From the NCBI GenBank assembly GCA_963702555.1, contig CAVPCW010000014.1, forward strand, positions 62,001-126,000: a DNA stretch of 64,000 nucleotides, in the 5' to 3' direction. Position 1 is the stretch's first letter. The number at the start of each line of letters is the position of its first letter. The notes beneath the pieces are model-generated. The model saw only the letters and a program-made list of their open reading frames with translations. It did no database searches and was not told where the DNA came from. This DNA is from CAMFLJ01 sp963702555. Lineage in GTDB: Bacteria; Actinomycetota; Acidimicrobiia; Acidimicrobiales; Acidimicrobilacustridaceae. Below, piece by piece: positions 8,596 through 17,358 of this stretch. The translations under genes were made by a program, and so were the position numbers.

Positions 8596-9459
8596 ATGGA
8601 GTGCACCACGATCATCACCGATCTGCACCTGCCCGAGTGCCCGCGGTGGCGCGACGGCGCCCTGTGGTTCTCCGACATGTGGGGCGAGAAGGTGCATCGG
8701 CTTTCCCCCGACGGCACCGACGAGATCGTGCTCGAGCTCGACGACGACCCTGGCGGGCTCGGCTGGCTGCCCGGCGGCGATCTCCTCGTCGTGGGCATGG
8801 AGGAGCGGAAGCTGTGGCGCTGGGACGGCTCCGAGCTCATGCTCCACGCCGACCTCGCGCCGTTCGCGGCGTGGCCGTGCAACGACATGACCGTCGCCGC
8901 CGACGGCACCGCCTACGTCACCCAGTTCGGCTTCGACTCCTGGCACGGCACCACCGGTCGCCTCTCCTCGGCGATCATCGCCGTGACCCCCGACGGGGCC
9001 GCCTCGGTGGCGGCCGACGAGCTCATGTGCCCCAACGGCATCGCGTTCGACGCGGACGAGCACCTCGTGTTCGTCGCCGAGCCGGCGGCCATGCGCATCA
9101 GCCGCTTCGCCCGCAACGCCGACGGCACACTCGGCGACCGGGTGGAGTTCGCCACCCTCCCCCAGGCCGAGGGTGCGCCCTACGCCCCGCCCGACGGACT
9201 CTGCGTCGATGCCGAAGGTGGGGTCTGGGCCGCCGACCCGATCGGCGGCCAGGTCGTCCACCTCGACCGTGACGGAGCGGTGCTCGAGGTCATCGACCAT
9301 CCGCAGCACGCCCTCGCCTGCACCCTCGGCGGCGACGACGGCCGCACCCTGTTCGTGTGCAGCGCCGGCGAGCACCACAAGCCGACCCGCTCCGGGGTGC
9401 CCACCGGCCGCATCGACGCCTACCGGGTCGAGGTGCCCGGCAGCCGCCGCCTCCCCTGA
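8596..9459 (+). CDS. SMP-30/gluconolactonase/LRE-family protein
   Basis: 287-aa six-bladed propeller of the SMP-30/gluconolactonase family, which hydrolyses sugar or other lactones with one divalent metal. The N-terminal LPECPRW carries the metal-ligand Glu, CNDM the Asn region, CPNGIAF and PPDGLCVD the later Asn/Asp ligands, all at the places expected for the family. The start has a strong GAGGGGGG ribosome site. The gene ends just before a tandem pair of hairpins. A lactonase next to a CoA-transferase, cyclase and SDR suggests ring-opening in the same pathway, but this is inference. Confidence 0.9.
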   Translation: MECTTIITDLHLPECPRWRDGALWFSDMWGEKVHRLSPDGTDEIVLELDDDPGGLGWLPGGDLLVVGMEERKLWRWDGSELMLHADLAPFAAWPCNDMTVAADGTAYVTQFGFDSWHGTTGRLSSAIIAVTPDGAASVAADELMCPNGIAFDADEHLVFVAEPAAMRISRFARNADGTLGDRVEFATLPQAEGAPYAPPDGLCVDAEGGVWAADPIGGQVVHLDRDGAVLEVIDHPQHALACTLGGDDGRTLFVCSAGEHHKPTRSGVPTGRIDAYRVEVPGSRRLP

Positions 9460-9464
9460 CCCCC

Positions 9465-9578
9465 GAAAGCTGGCTCACCACATACAGCCCGCCGCAGCAG
9501 GTGAGCCACCTTTCCGAGAACGGACCGAAAGCTGGCTCACCAGATACAGCCCGCCGCAGCAGGTGAGCCACCTTTCGG
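9465..9578. repeat. Tandem 62-bp repeat, each unit a TGGCTC-arm hairpin
   Basis: Two copies, starting at 9465 and 9527, of a unit with arms GAAAGcTGGCTCACC and GGTGAGCCAcCTTTC around a ~20-nt loop. The first 50 nt of the copies differ at one base. The repeat fills the gap between the convergent SMP-30 and NTF2-like genes, so it would act in both directions. Confidence 0.75.
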
Positions 9579-9589
9579 GGAGGGGCGGG

Positions 9590-10017
9590 TCAGCCGAAGG
9601 TGATCTCGCGGCGGGCCATCAGCCATCCCTCGGAGGTGCGGCGAAGGGTGTCGTGGTAGTGGCCGACGAGCTGCACCCGCGGGCGCCTCGGTCGGTCTCC
9701 ACGAAGTAGGTGAAGTACGAGTCGGCGACGGCCTCGTCGGGACCGGTGAACTCGACGGCCATGGTGCTGATCATGTGCCGCGAGTTGCTCCCCGGACCGA
9801 CCCCGCCGGCGGCCCGGCGCTCGGCCGAACCGGCCCGGATGTCATCCCGACCCGAGCGGGGCGCCCCCGGCATCAGTTGCTCGGCGTCCTCGGTGAACAG
9901 CTCGGCGTACTCGTCGACCGAGCCCAACCCGTCGGCGTACAACGCCACCCGGGCGATGGTGTTGCGTACCGCCCACTCGTCGGCAGCCTTCTCACCCGGT
10001 GTGCGCTGGTCGTCCAT
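9590..10017 (-). pseudogene. NTF2/SnoaL-like protein, single-base frameshift
   Basis: Small (about 142 aa) cone-fold protein of the SnoaL/NTF2 superfamily, which holds isomerases, dehydratases and polyketide cyclases. The N-terminal frame from ATG 10017 gives an ordinary family sequence (YADGLGSVDEYAELF, RHMISTMAVEF) up to about nt 9690. The conserved C-terminus (VQLVGHYHDTLRRT ... GWLMARREITFG) is in another frame ending at 9590. One missing base around 9677-9690, in a GC-rich run, explains the break. Without correction the frame ends early with an unrelated tail. Either a sequencing error or recent inactivation. Confidence 0.75.
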
Positions 10018-10093
10018 CGTCGTCCCTCCCTGTCGGCCCGAGCGGTGATCCTGCCAGGTCCACGCCGGTGAACCGACGGCCGCAGCCGTCGAC

Positions 10094-12565
10094 GTGTCAG
10101 GATTCGGGCCGACCGGCGGGGACGACCCCCGCTCTCGTCCTCTGAGCCCCGTGACCGTCCGCCACCGCCTGACCGCCCACTCGACATGGGGAGCCCTCTT
10201 CGGGGTCGTCCCCGATCGAGGCATGCGCCGCCGTCCGAGCGAGGTGGCCCGGGTGTTGCTCGGTGCGCTCTTCGTCGTCGCCGGCGGGGTGGCCGCCCGC
10301 AACCTGACCCGCATCGAGATCGCCTTCCACGACGTCGTGACGGCACTGCCCGACTCGATCCTCGACGGCATGCGGATCATCAACGGCGCGGGTGCGCTGA
10401 TCGCCGTGCTCGTCGTGCTGGCCGCGGCCATCGCCGCCCGGCGCATCCGCTTCATCGGCGGGGTGCTCGTCGCCGCCGGCCTCAGCGCCGCGATCGGTGA
10501 CTGGTTGCAGCAGGTGGTCGACGCACCGGCCGCGGTGGCCGCCTCGAACACCATCGACGGCACCTTCCCCGAGTACCCGAACCTGCGCCTCTGTGTGCTG
10601 GCGGCCGTCTTCTTCGTGGCCGCACCGGAGCTCACCCGTCCGGCCCGCCGCCTGCAGTGGGCCCTGCTGATGATCGTCTCGATCAGCGTGATCGGGGTGA
10701 CCGACGGGTACCCGACCGGGGTGCTGGGCTCGCTCGCCCTCGGCTGGGCGGTGGCAGCGCTCGTGCACCTGGCCTTCGGGTCGCCCGACGGCGTGCCCGA
10801 CCCCGCTCAGGTCCGGGCCGACGCCGCCGAACTCGGCATCGACGTGGGCGAGCTGATCCACAGCAATGCCCAGGTGTGGGGCGAGCAGGCGCTCGAGTCC
10901 TCCACCTCGGACGGCGACGTGCGGGTGGTCGTCATCGGCCGCGACGCGACCGACGCCCACCTCATGGCGAAGCTCGTCCGTTTCGTCTGGTACAAGGACT
11001 CGGGCCCCTCGCTCTCGCTCAGCCGCACCCGCCAGATCGAGCACCGTGCCTATCTGCTGCTGCTCGCCGAACGCGCGGGCATCGCCGCCCCCACCGTCAT
11101 GGCGGCCGGCACCGCCGCCGGCGGAAAGGACGCCCTGCTGGTGCTGGCCGAGCCGCCCGGCCGCCCGTTGCCGTCGGTCGACGCCGACGAGCTCGACGAG
11201 ACCACCCTCGCCGCCGCCTGGCGCAGCCTCCAGGAGCTCCACGCCGCCGGCATCTCCCACCAGGGCCTGGCCCCCGACGGGCTCCGCCTCCTCGACGATG
11301 GCCGGGTCGCCTTCACCGACCTCGCCACCGCCGACGCCGCCCCCGACGACGACGCCCTCATCGCCGACCAGGCCGCCCTCCTCGTCGTGCTGGCCGCCGC
11401 CACCGACGTATCGATGGCCATCACCTCCGCCCGCGCCGCGCTCGGCGACGAGGCGCTCACCGCGGTGCTCCCGCTGCTGCAACCCGCGGCGCTCCCCCGG
11501 ACCTTGCAGAAGACCGTCCCCGACGTGAAACACCTGACCGGGACGCTACGCGACGGCGTGGCCGAGGCCCTGGCCGTGGAGCCGCCGGCTCTCGTGCAGC
11601 TGCACCGGGTGTCGATCGGCAACATACTGATGGCCGCCGGCACGATCTTCGGCGTCTACCTGCTGATCGGCCAGTTCAGCGAGATCGACTGGGGCACCAC
11701 CTTCCAGGGGGCCGACCTGGCCTGGATCCCGGTGGTGGCGCTGTTCTCGCAGCTCCCCCAGATCGGCAACTCCATCGCCATGCTCGGTTCGGTGAACCAG
11801 CGCCTGCCGTTGCGTCCCGTCGTCGGGGTCAACTTCGCCAACCAGTTCACCGGTTTCATCGGCGGCAGCGTCGCCAACGCCGCGCTCGCCATCCGCTTCT
11901 TCCAGCGCCAGGGCATGTCGGCCGCCGTCGCCGTCAGCTCGGGCGTGCTCGTCTCGCTCGCCGCCTTCGTGGTCCAGGCGATCCTCGTGATCACCGGGCT
12001 GATCGTCGTCGGCAGCACCTTCACGTGGAACACCTCGGGCAGCGACTCCAGCAGCAGCTCCTCGTCCAGCAGCAGCAGCAACACCCAGACCTTCATCGCC
12101 GTGCTGCTGCTCATCGCCCTCGTCGTGTGTGTCGTCACGCTGGTCCCCCGCTTCCGCCGGCGGGTGACCTCCACGGTGATGCCGCAGCTGCACTCGGCCC
12201 GGGAGAACCTCAGCGCGGTCGTCCGCAACCCGAGCAAGGCGGTCGAGCTGTTCGGTGGGAACGTCATCAGCCAGATCTTCTTCGCCCTCACGCTGTGGGC
12301 GGCGCTCGAGTGCTACGGCGAGTCGCTCGGGCTGCTGCAGCTGGTCCTCATCAACTCGTTCGCCTCGCTGCTCGGCGGCATCATGCCGGTGCCCGGCGGC
12401 ATGGGCGTGATCGAGGCCGGCCTCATCGGCGGCTTCACGGCAGCGGGCATCCCCCAGGAGCAGGCGGTGGCCGCCACCTTCACGGCCCGCATGTTCACCG
12501 CCTACCTGCCGCCGATCTGGGGCTGGTTCGCCCTCAACTGGCTGCGCCGCGGCGAGTACGTCTGA
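10094..12565 (+). CDS. Kinase-like / lysylphosphatidylglycerol-synthase-type integral membrane protein
   Basis: 823-aa membrane protein with three parts: an N-terminal group of membrane helices, a middle soluble kinase-like domain (around residues 255-490), and a C-terminal multi-helix domain of the lysylphosphatidylglycerol synthase TM/UPF0104 type. The kinase-like catalytic loop reads SHQGLAPDGLRLL and the following segment FTDLATAD; the canonical Asp and Asn of HGDLxxxN are missing, so phosphotransfer is doubtful. A run of Ser about 11 long (near residue 650) lies in a predicted loop. The start is uncertain: GTG 10094 opens the frame, but ATG 10223 (MRRRPSEV, with GAGG beside it) is a good alternative. 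Likely role: flippase or lipid-modifying factor, unproven. Confidence 0.8.
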   Translation: MSGFGPTGGDDPRSRPLSPVTVRHRLTAHSTWGALFGVVPDRGMRRRPSEVARVLLGALFVVAGGVAARNLTRIEIAFHDVVTALPDSILDGMRIINGAGALIAVLVVLAAAIAARRIRFIGGVLVAAGLSAAIGDWLQQVVDAPAAVAASNTIDGTFPEYPNLRLCVLAAVFFVAAPELTRPARRLQWALLMIVSISVIGVTDGYPTGVLGSLALGWAVAALVHLAFGSPDGVPDPAQVRADAAELGIDVGELIHSNAQVWGEQALESSTSDGDVRVVVIGRDATDAHLMAKLVRFVWYKDSGPSLSLSRTRQIEHRAYLLLLAERAGIAAPTVMAAGTAAGGKDALLVLAEPPGRPLPSVDADELDETTLAAAWRSLQELHAAGISHQGLAPDGLRLLDDGRVAFTDLATADAAPDDDALIADQAALLVVLAAATDVSMAITSARAALGDEALTAVLPLLQPAALPRTLQKTVPDVKHLTGTLRDGVAEALAVEPPALVQLHRVSIGNILMAAGTIFGVYLLIGQFSEIDWGTTFQGADLAWIPVVALFSQLPQIGNSIAMLGSVNQRLPLRPVVGVNFANQFTGFIGGSVANAALAIRFFQRQGMSAAVAVSSGVLVSLAAFVVQAILVITGLIVVGSTFTWNTSGSDSSSSSSSSSSSNTQTFIAVLLLIALVVCVVTLVPRFRRRVTSTVMPQLHSARENLSAVVRNPSKAVELFGGNVISQIFFALTLWAALECYGESLGLLQLVLINSFASLLGGIMPVPGGMGVIEAGLIGGFTAAGIPQEQAVAATFTARMFTAYLPPIWGWFALNWLRRGEYV

Positions 12566-12571
12566 GCCGAC

Positions 12572-13385
12572 TCAGGTCTCGGCGGGGTTGCCGTCCTCGC
12601 GCAGCCGCTCCCTGAGCAAGGCCTCGATGCGGTCGAGGCGGTGGTGCACGGCCTCGGGCTCGACGACCGTGAGGGCCTCCTCGGCCACCGGCACCTCAGG
12701 AGCGGTCGGCCCGTCGTCGGGGCCGGCCTTGGACGCGGCCAGGGCCGCACGGCGCACCGCGGCCTGGTCCATGAACGTCGAGGCGATCTGGGCGGTGATG
12801 ACGGCGGCGGTGACCAGCCCGACGCCCATGAGGGCGACCGCCGTGATCCGGCCCCCGACCGTGACCGGGTAGTAGTCGCCGTAGCCGACCGTGGCCACGG
12901 TGACCGCCGCCCACCAGAGCGAGTCGCCGAGGGTGACGATGTTGGCCCCGGGGGCGTCGACCTCGAAGAAGTACACGAGGATCACACCGTTGAGGATGAG
13001 CATCGCCGCCACGAAGAGGAAGTGGCCGAGCGCCCCCTTGCGGAACATCGCGCTCAGCAGGCGGATGCTGAAGAGGATCCGCACGAACGGGACCATCACC
13101 GCGGCCAGCGCGATCGGGTGGGTCCTCACGTACTTGAGGGGAGCGGTCGACAGCCGGGCCCGGACGAGGAGATCGATGCCGTAGAGCGTCGACAACATCA
13201 GCCGTCCCGATCACCCAGAACGTGAAGCTGCTGGTGTCGGTGACCCGGGTGAACGGCAGGATCGTCAGCCAGATCGTCATGAGCGCGACGAGGTCGAGCG
13301 GCGTCTGGGTGCGCCGGAGCCAGTCCTCCAGCTCGGGCGTCGACAGGCTCTCGGCGCGCTTCGGATCCATCTCGGTCAGTCTCAC
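12572..13385 (-). pseudogene. Potassium channel (two-/six-TM type) split by a frameshift
   Basis: Ion-transport protein with the K+ selectivity filter TVGYGDYYP in the pore loop and a following TM helix, then a charged cytoplasmic tail. The first about 62 codons (from GTG 13385 or ATG 13370, containing a TM helix LVALMTIWLTILPF) are in one frame and the remaining 208 codons (from 13198) are in the next. One extra base near 13200 explains this: the first frame reaches FTFWVIGTA and the second resumes at LSTLYGIDLLVR, as expected for the S2-S3 part of a voltage-gated-like channel. Convergent with the preceding gene, 6 nt apart. An internal start at ATG 13198 could still give a shorter channel. 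Confidence 0.78.
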
Positions 13386-13473
13386 AGAGCGCCTGGCGCC
13401 GTCGGTGGAACCCCCGCGGGCAGGCCCGGGTGGCTCGAGGGGTCGGTCGTGGGTGCGACGAGCCGGGAGGGGA

Positions 13474-15099
13474 TCAGACCGGACCCACGGCCGCGGCGGC
13501 TTCCTCGCGCCAGCGCCGCTGGTCGACCTTGCCGTTGGCGGCGCGGCCGATGGACTCCACCAGCACCATGTGCCGCGGGATCTTGTAGTCGGCGAGGTGG
13601 TCGCGGAGCGCGGCGGTGAGCTCTTCCTCGGTGGGCGTGGTGCCCGCCTCGGGCTCGACGACGGCGACGACCATCTGACCGAACCGGGGGTGCGGGACGC
13701 CGACGACGACCGCGTCGTGCACGTGGCCGTGGAGCTTCAGCGCCTCCTCGACCTCCTCGGGGAAGACCTTCTCGCCGCCGGTGTTGATGCAGCTCGAGCC
13801 ACGGCCGAGGAGCTGCACCGAGCCGTCGGCGTGGACGAGGGCGTGGTCGCCAGGGGTGATCCAGCGGCGGCCACCGATGACGCGGAAGGTCTTGGCCGTC
13901 TTCTCCGGGTCCTTGTAGTACCCGACCGGGCCGCGGCCGGCGACGGCCACCAGGCCCTCCTCGCCGGAACCGGGCTCGACGGGGGTGCCGTCGTCGCGGA
14001 TGACCTGGGCATCGGGGCCGAGCTTGAACCCCCCGGTCTTGGCCGTCTTCTTGGTCGACGAGATCGAGCGGGCGACGCCGACGGCCTCCGACGAGCCGAG
14101 CGTGTCGACGCAGAGCAGGTCGGGGATGTGGCGCAGCAGCCCCTCCTTGATGGGGAGCGACCACATCACGCCCGAGGACAGCATCACCCGCAGCGAGGAG
14201 AGGTCCCAGCGGCCGGGGTGGGCGTCGAGCTCGTCGAGCAGCGGCTTGGCGAAGGCGTCGCCGACGATGGAGATCTCGGTGACCCGGTGCCGGGCGATGG
14301 TGTCGAGGATGCCGGCGGCGTCGAACCTCACGTTCTCGGTGAGCGTGACCGAGCCGCCACCGTCGAGGGCGCTGAACGCGGAGAACGCTGCGGTGCCGTG
14401 CATGAGCGGGGCGGCAGGAAGGACCCGGGTGCGGCCCGACACGTCGGCGTCGGCCAGCTGGGCGGCGACGTCGGTGAGGTCGCCCTCCTCGGGGTAGCGG
14501 ATCTGCGCGGTGCGGTTGAGCACCGCGAACAGGTCGTCCTGACGCCACATGACGCCCTTGGGCTGGCCCGTCGTGCCGCCGGTGTAGAGCAGGAAGAGGT
14601 CGTCGCCCGAGCGGCCCTGCGGGCCGCGCACCGGGCCAGCGACCGCGCTCGTGGCGACCTGCTCGTAGGGCTCGGCCCACTCGGGGCAGGCTCCGGTGCC
14701 GTCGTCGACCCAGAGCCACAGACGGATGCCGGGAAGCTCGGAGCGGGAGGCCTCGGCGTGGGCGACGAACGCCCCGTGGAAGACCACGGCCTCGACGTCG
14801 GCGTCGCGCCAGAGGTAGACGAGCTCCGCGTCGATGTAGCGGTAGTTGGTGTTGACCGGGACGAGCGAGGCCTTGAAGCACGAGTACAGCGACTCGAGGT
14901 ACTCGGGGCCGTTGTGGAGGTACTGGGCGACCTTCGCCTGGTGGCCGAGCCCGGCGTCGAGCATCCGGCGGGCCAGGGCGTCGGCCCGACGGTCGAACTC
15001 GGCCCACGAGGTGACGCCGTCGCCGCGCAGCACCGCCGGGAGCTCGGGCTGGAGGCGGGAGATCTCCTCCCAGACGTCGGCAAAGTTCCAGTCGGACAC
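13474..15099 (-). CDS. Acyl-CoA synthetase (AMP-forming)
   Basis: 541-aa adenylate-forming ligase that activates a carboxylic acid to acyl-AMP and then acyl-CoA. Seen: the phosphate-binding loop YTGGTTGQPKG (172-182), the GDHALVHADGSVQLLGRG hinge region, and the C-terminal NGKVDQR with the catalytic Lys near residue 529. GTG 15099 is chosen because GAGAGGAG sits 5-12 nt upstream; the longer frame has no support. It is divergent from the SDR at 15228 with a small palindrome between them. Resembles the FadD3/FadD19-like ligases for steroid or fatty acids; the substrate is not known. Confidence 0.92.
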   Translation of the reverse strand: MSDWNFADVWEEISRLQPELPAVLRGDGVTSWAEFDRRADALARRMLDAGLGHQAKVAQYLHNGPEYLESLYSCFKASLVPVNTNYRYIDAELVYLWRDADVEAVVFHGAFVAHAEASRSELPGIRLWLWVDDGTGACPEWAEPYEQVATSAVAGPVRGPQGRSGDDLFLLYTGGTTGQPKGVMWRQDDLFAVLNRTAQIRYPEEGDLTDVAAQLADADVSGRTRVLPAAPLMHGTAAFSAFSALDGGGSVTLTENVRFDAAGILDTIARHRVTEISIVGDAFAKPLLDELDAHPGRWDLSSLRVMLSSGVMWSLPIKEGLLRHIPDLLCVDTLGSSEAVGVARSISSTKKTAKTGGFKLGPDAQVIRDDGTPVEPGSGEEGLVAVAGRGPVGYYKDPEKTAKTFRVIGGRRWITPGDHALVHADGSVQLLGRGSSCINTGGEKVFPEEVEEALKLHGHVHDAVVVGVPHPRFGQMVVAVVEPEAGTTPTEEELTAALRDHLADYKIPRHMVLVESIGRAANGKVDQRRWREEAAAAVGPV

Positions 15100-15140
15100 T
15101 GCGCTCCTCTCGGGGCCGCACCTGTTCCCACGACCGGCCG

Positions 15141-15155
15141 CAGATCGTATATCTG
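15141..15155. promoter_or_regulatory. Palindrome in a divergent promoter (CAGAT-N5-ATCTG)
   Basis: CAGAT (15141-15145), five bases, ATCTG (15151-15155), in the 128-bp gap between the divergent acyl-CoA synthetase and SDR starts. An AT-rich spot in very GC-rich DNA. A plausible operator for a TetR- or MarR-type regulator that would control both genes. Confidence 0.35.
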
Positions 15156-15227
15156 TCGGGACGCCCACCCCGCCGCCGGTGGCCGCCGTGCTACAACCCA
15201 CGCCACCGCGTCGAGCAGGGGGACCAC

Positions 15228-16001
<774 letters not shown>

Positions 16002-16002
16002 C

Positions 16003-16053
16003 CCTCTGTGGCTCAGCTGGTCAGGTGGTACCTGATCACGTGAGCCACAGAGG
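16003..16053. terminator. TGGCTC-arm hairpin, copy c
   Basis: Perfect 13-bp arms CCTCTGTGGCTCA (16003-16015) / TGAGCCACAGAGG (16041-16053) with an inner TCAGGT/ACCTGA stem. It begins 2 nt after the SDR stop and lies between convergent genes. Near twin of the copy at 41265. Confidence 0.75.
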
Positions 16054-16080
16054 ATGAGGATCGACCTCGGGCGCCAACGG

Positions 16081-17271
16081 TCAGACCTTCGGGAGCACCT
16101 CGGACGGGAGCGGGTGGCGGAAGAGCTTCGCCGCGTTCTCGCAGAGGATCGCCCGGAGCTCGTCGTTCGGGAGGTGGCCGTAGACCTCCTCGACGAGGTC
16201 CTGGGTGTCGGGCCAGGTGCCGTCGCCGTGGGGGTAGTCGGTCTCGAACATGATGTTCTCGACCCCGATGCGGCTGCGGGTCACGATCGTCGACGGGTCG
16301 TCGAGCGTGCAGAACCAGAAGTTCCGCAGCAGCACGTCGGCGGGGCGGTCGTCCCACCCGAGGCCGTAGCCCGAGCGGTCGATGATGTTGTCGAGACGGT
16401 CGAGCAGCATCGCCACCCACCCGATGCCGCCCTCGGACATGGCGATCTTCAGGTTCGGGTGCTTCACCGCGTAGCCCGACCACAGCCACTCGGCGCATGC
16501 GGCGAGCGAGAGCTGGCCGAACATGGTGGCGCCCAGCTGGAGGCTCGGCGCCGCCTCGGGCGACTCGTACCCACCGGACGACCCCACGTGCAGGGCGATC
16601 ACGGTGTCGGTGTCGGCGCAGGCCTGGATGATCGGGTCCCAGTAGCCGGTGAACAGCGACGGCAGCCCGATGCGGTGCGGGCGCTCGGGGAGCGTCACCG
16701 CGGTGAAGCCGCGCTCGGCGTTGCGATGGATCTCCGCCGCGCCCTTCTCGGGGTCGGTGAGGAACGTGATGCCGAGGGGGATGATCCGCTCCGGGTACGG
16801 CGACCACCACTCGTCGTGGAGCCAGTCGTTCCAGGCCTGGGTGGTGGCCCAGCCGAGGGCGGGGTCCTGGGCCTGGGAGAACACCCGGCCGCAGAAGCCG
16901 GTGATCATCGACGGGAAGTTCATCGACGCCCAGACCCCGTTGAGGTCCATGTCGCGGATGCGCTCGTGGATGTCCCAGCAGCCCCGACGCATGTCGCTGA
17001 AGTTGGTGGGCTCCAGGTTCTTCATGCTCTTGGTGCGGCCGGCGACCGCGTTCATCCCGACCTGGGTGAACAGCTGCCCCTCGAACTCCCAGACCTCGTG
17101 GCCCCGCTCGTTGGTGACGACCTTCGGGGCCCGGTCCTGGAGGCCCGCCGGCAGGCGGCCCTCGAACATGTCCGGCGGCTCGACCAGGTGGTCGTCGACC
17201 GAGATGATCGTGTACCGCACGTCGGCCGGCTCGGGGTCGGGCAGCAGGATCGGGTCTTCGGCGATGGTCAT
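16081..17271 (-). CDS. Amidohydrolase family protein (amidohydrolase 2)
   Basis: 396-aa metal-dependent TIM-barrel enzyme. The N-terminal metal segment reads ISVDDHLVEPPDMF; later segments (MSEGGIGWVAMLLDR, FETDYPHGDGTWPDT) are characteristic of the actinobacterial amidohydrolase 2 group. ATG 17271 has GAGGGGG upstream; the frame's earlier ATG lacks one. Paralogous to 5609-7087. Convergent with the SDR, with a hairpin between. Reaction unknown: decarboxylation or hydrolysis of a carboxylated ring are the family's usual reactions. Confidence 0.87.
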   Translation of the reverse strand: MTIAEDPILLPDPEPADVRYTIISVDDHLVEPPDMFEGRLPAGLQDRAPKVVTNERGHEVWEFEGQLFTQVGMNAVAGRTKSMKNLEPTNFSDMRRGCWDIHERIRDMDLNGVWASMNFPSMITGFCGRVFSQAQDPALGWATTQAWNDWLHDEWWSPYPERIIPLGITFLTDPEKGAAEIHRNAERGFTAVTLPERPHRIGLPSLFTGYWDPIIQACADTDTVIALHVGSSGGYESPEAAPSLQLGATMFGQLSLAACAEWLWSGYAVKHPNLKIAMSEGGIGWVAMLLDRLDNIIDRSGYGLGWDDRPADVLLRNFWFCTLDDPSTIVTRSRIGVENIMFETDYPHGDGTWPDTQDLVEEVYGHLPNDELRAILCENAAKLFRHPLPSEVLPKV

Positions 17272-17358
17272 CGGTCCCCCTCGTGGATGCGTCCGCTCCA
17301 CGCTAGGCCGACGGCCCCCATCGACCCCGCACCGACCGGTCGGTGCGCCGGGGAGCGG

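Noticed and set aside
7231..9378. 715-codon minus-strand open frame across the CoA-transferase and SMP-30 genes
   Set aside because: It spans two divergent genes with clear family motifs and gives an Arg-rich product.
11546..12193. Minus-strand open frame opposite the LPG-type gene
   Set aside because: Gly/Asp/Glu-rich shadow of a plus-strand membrane protein.
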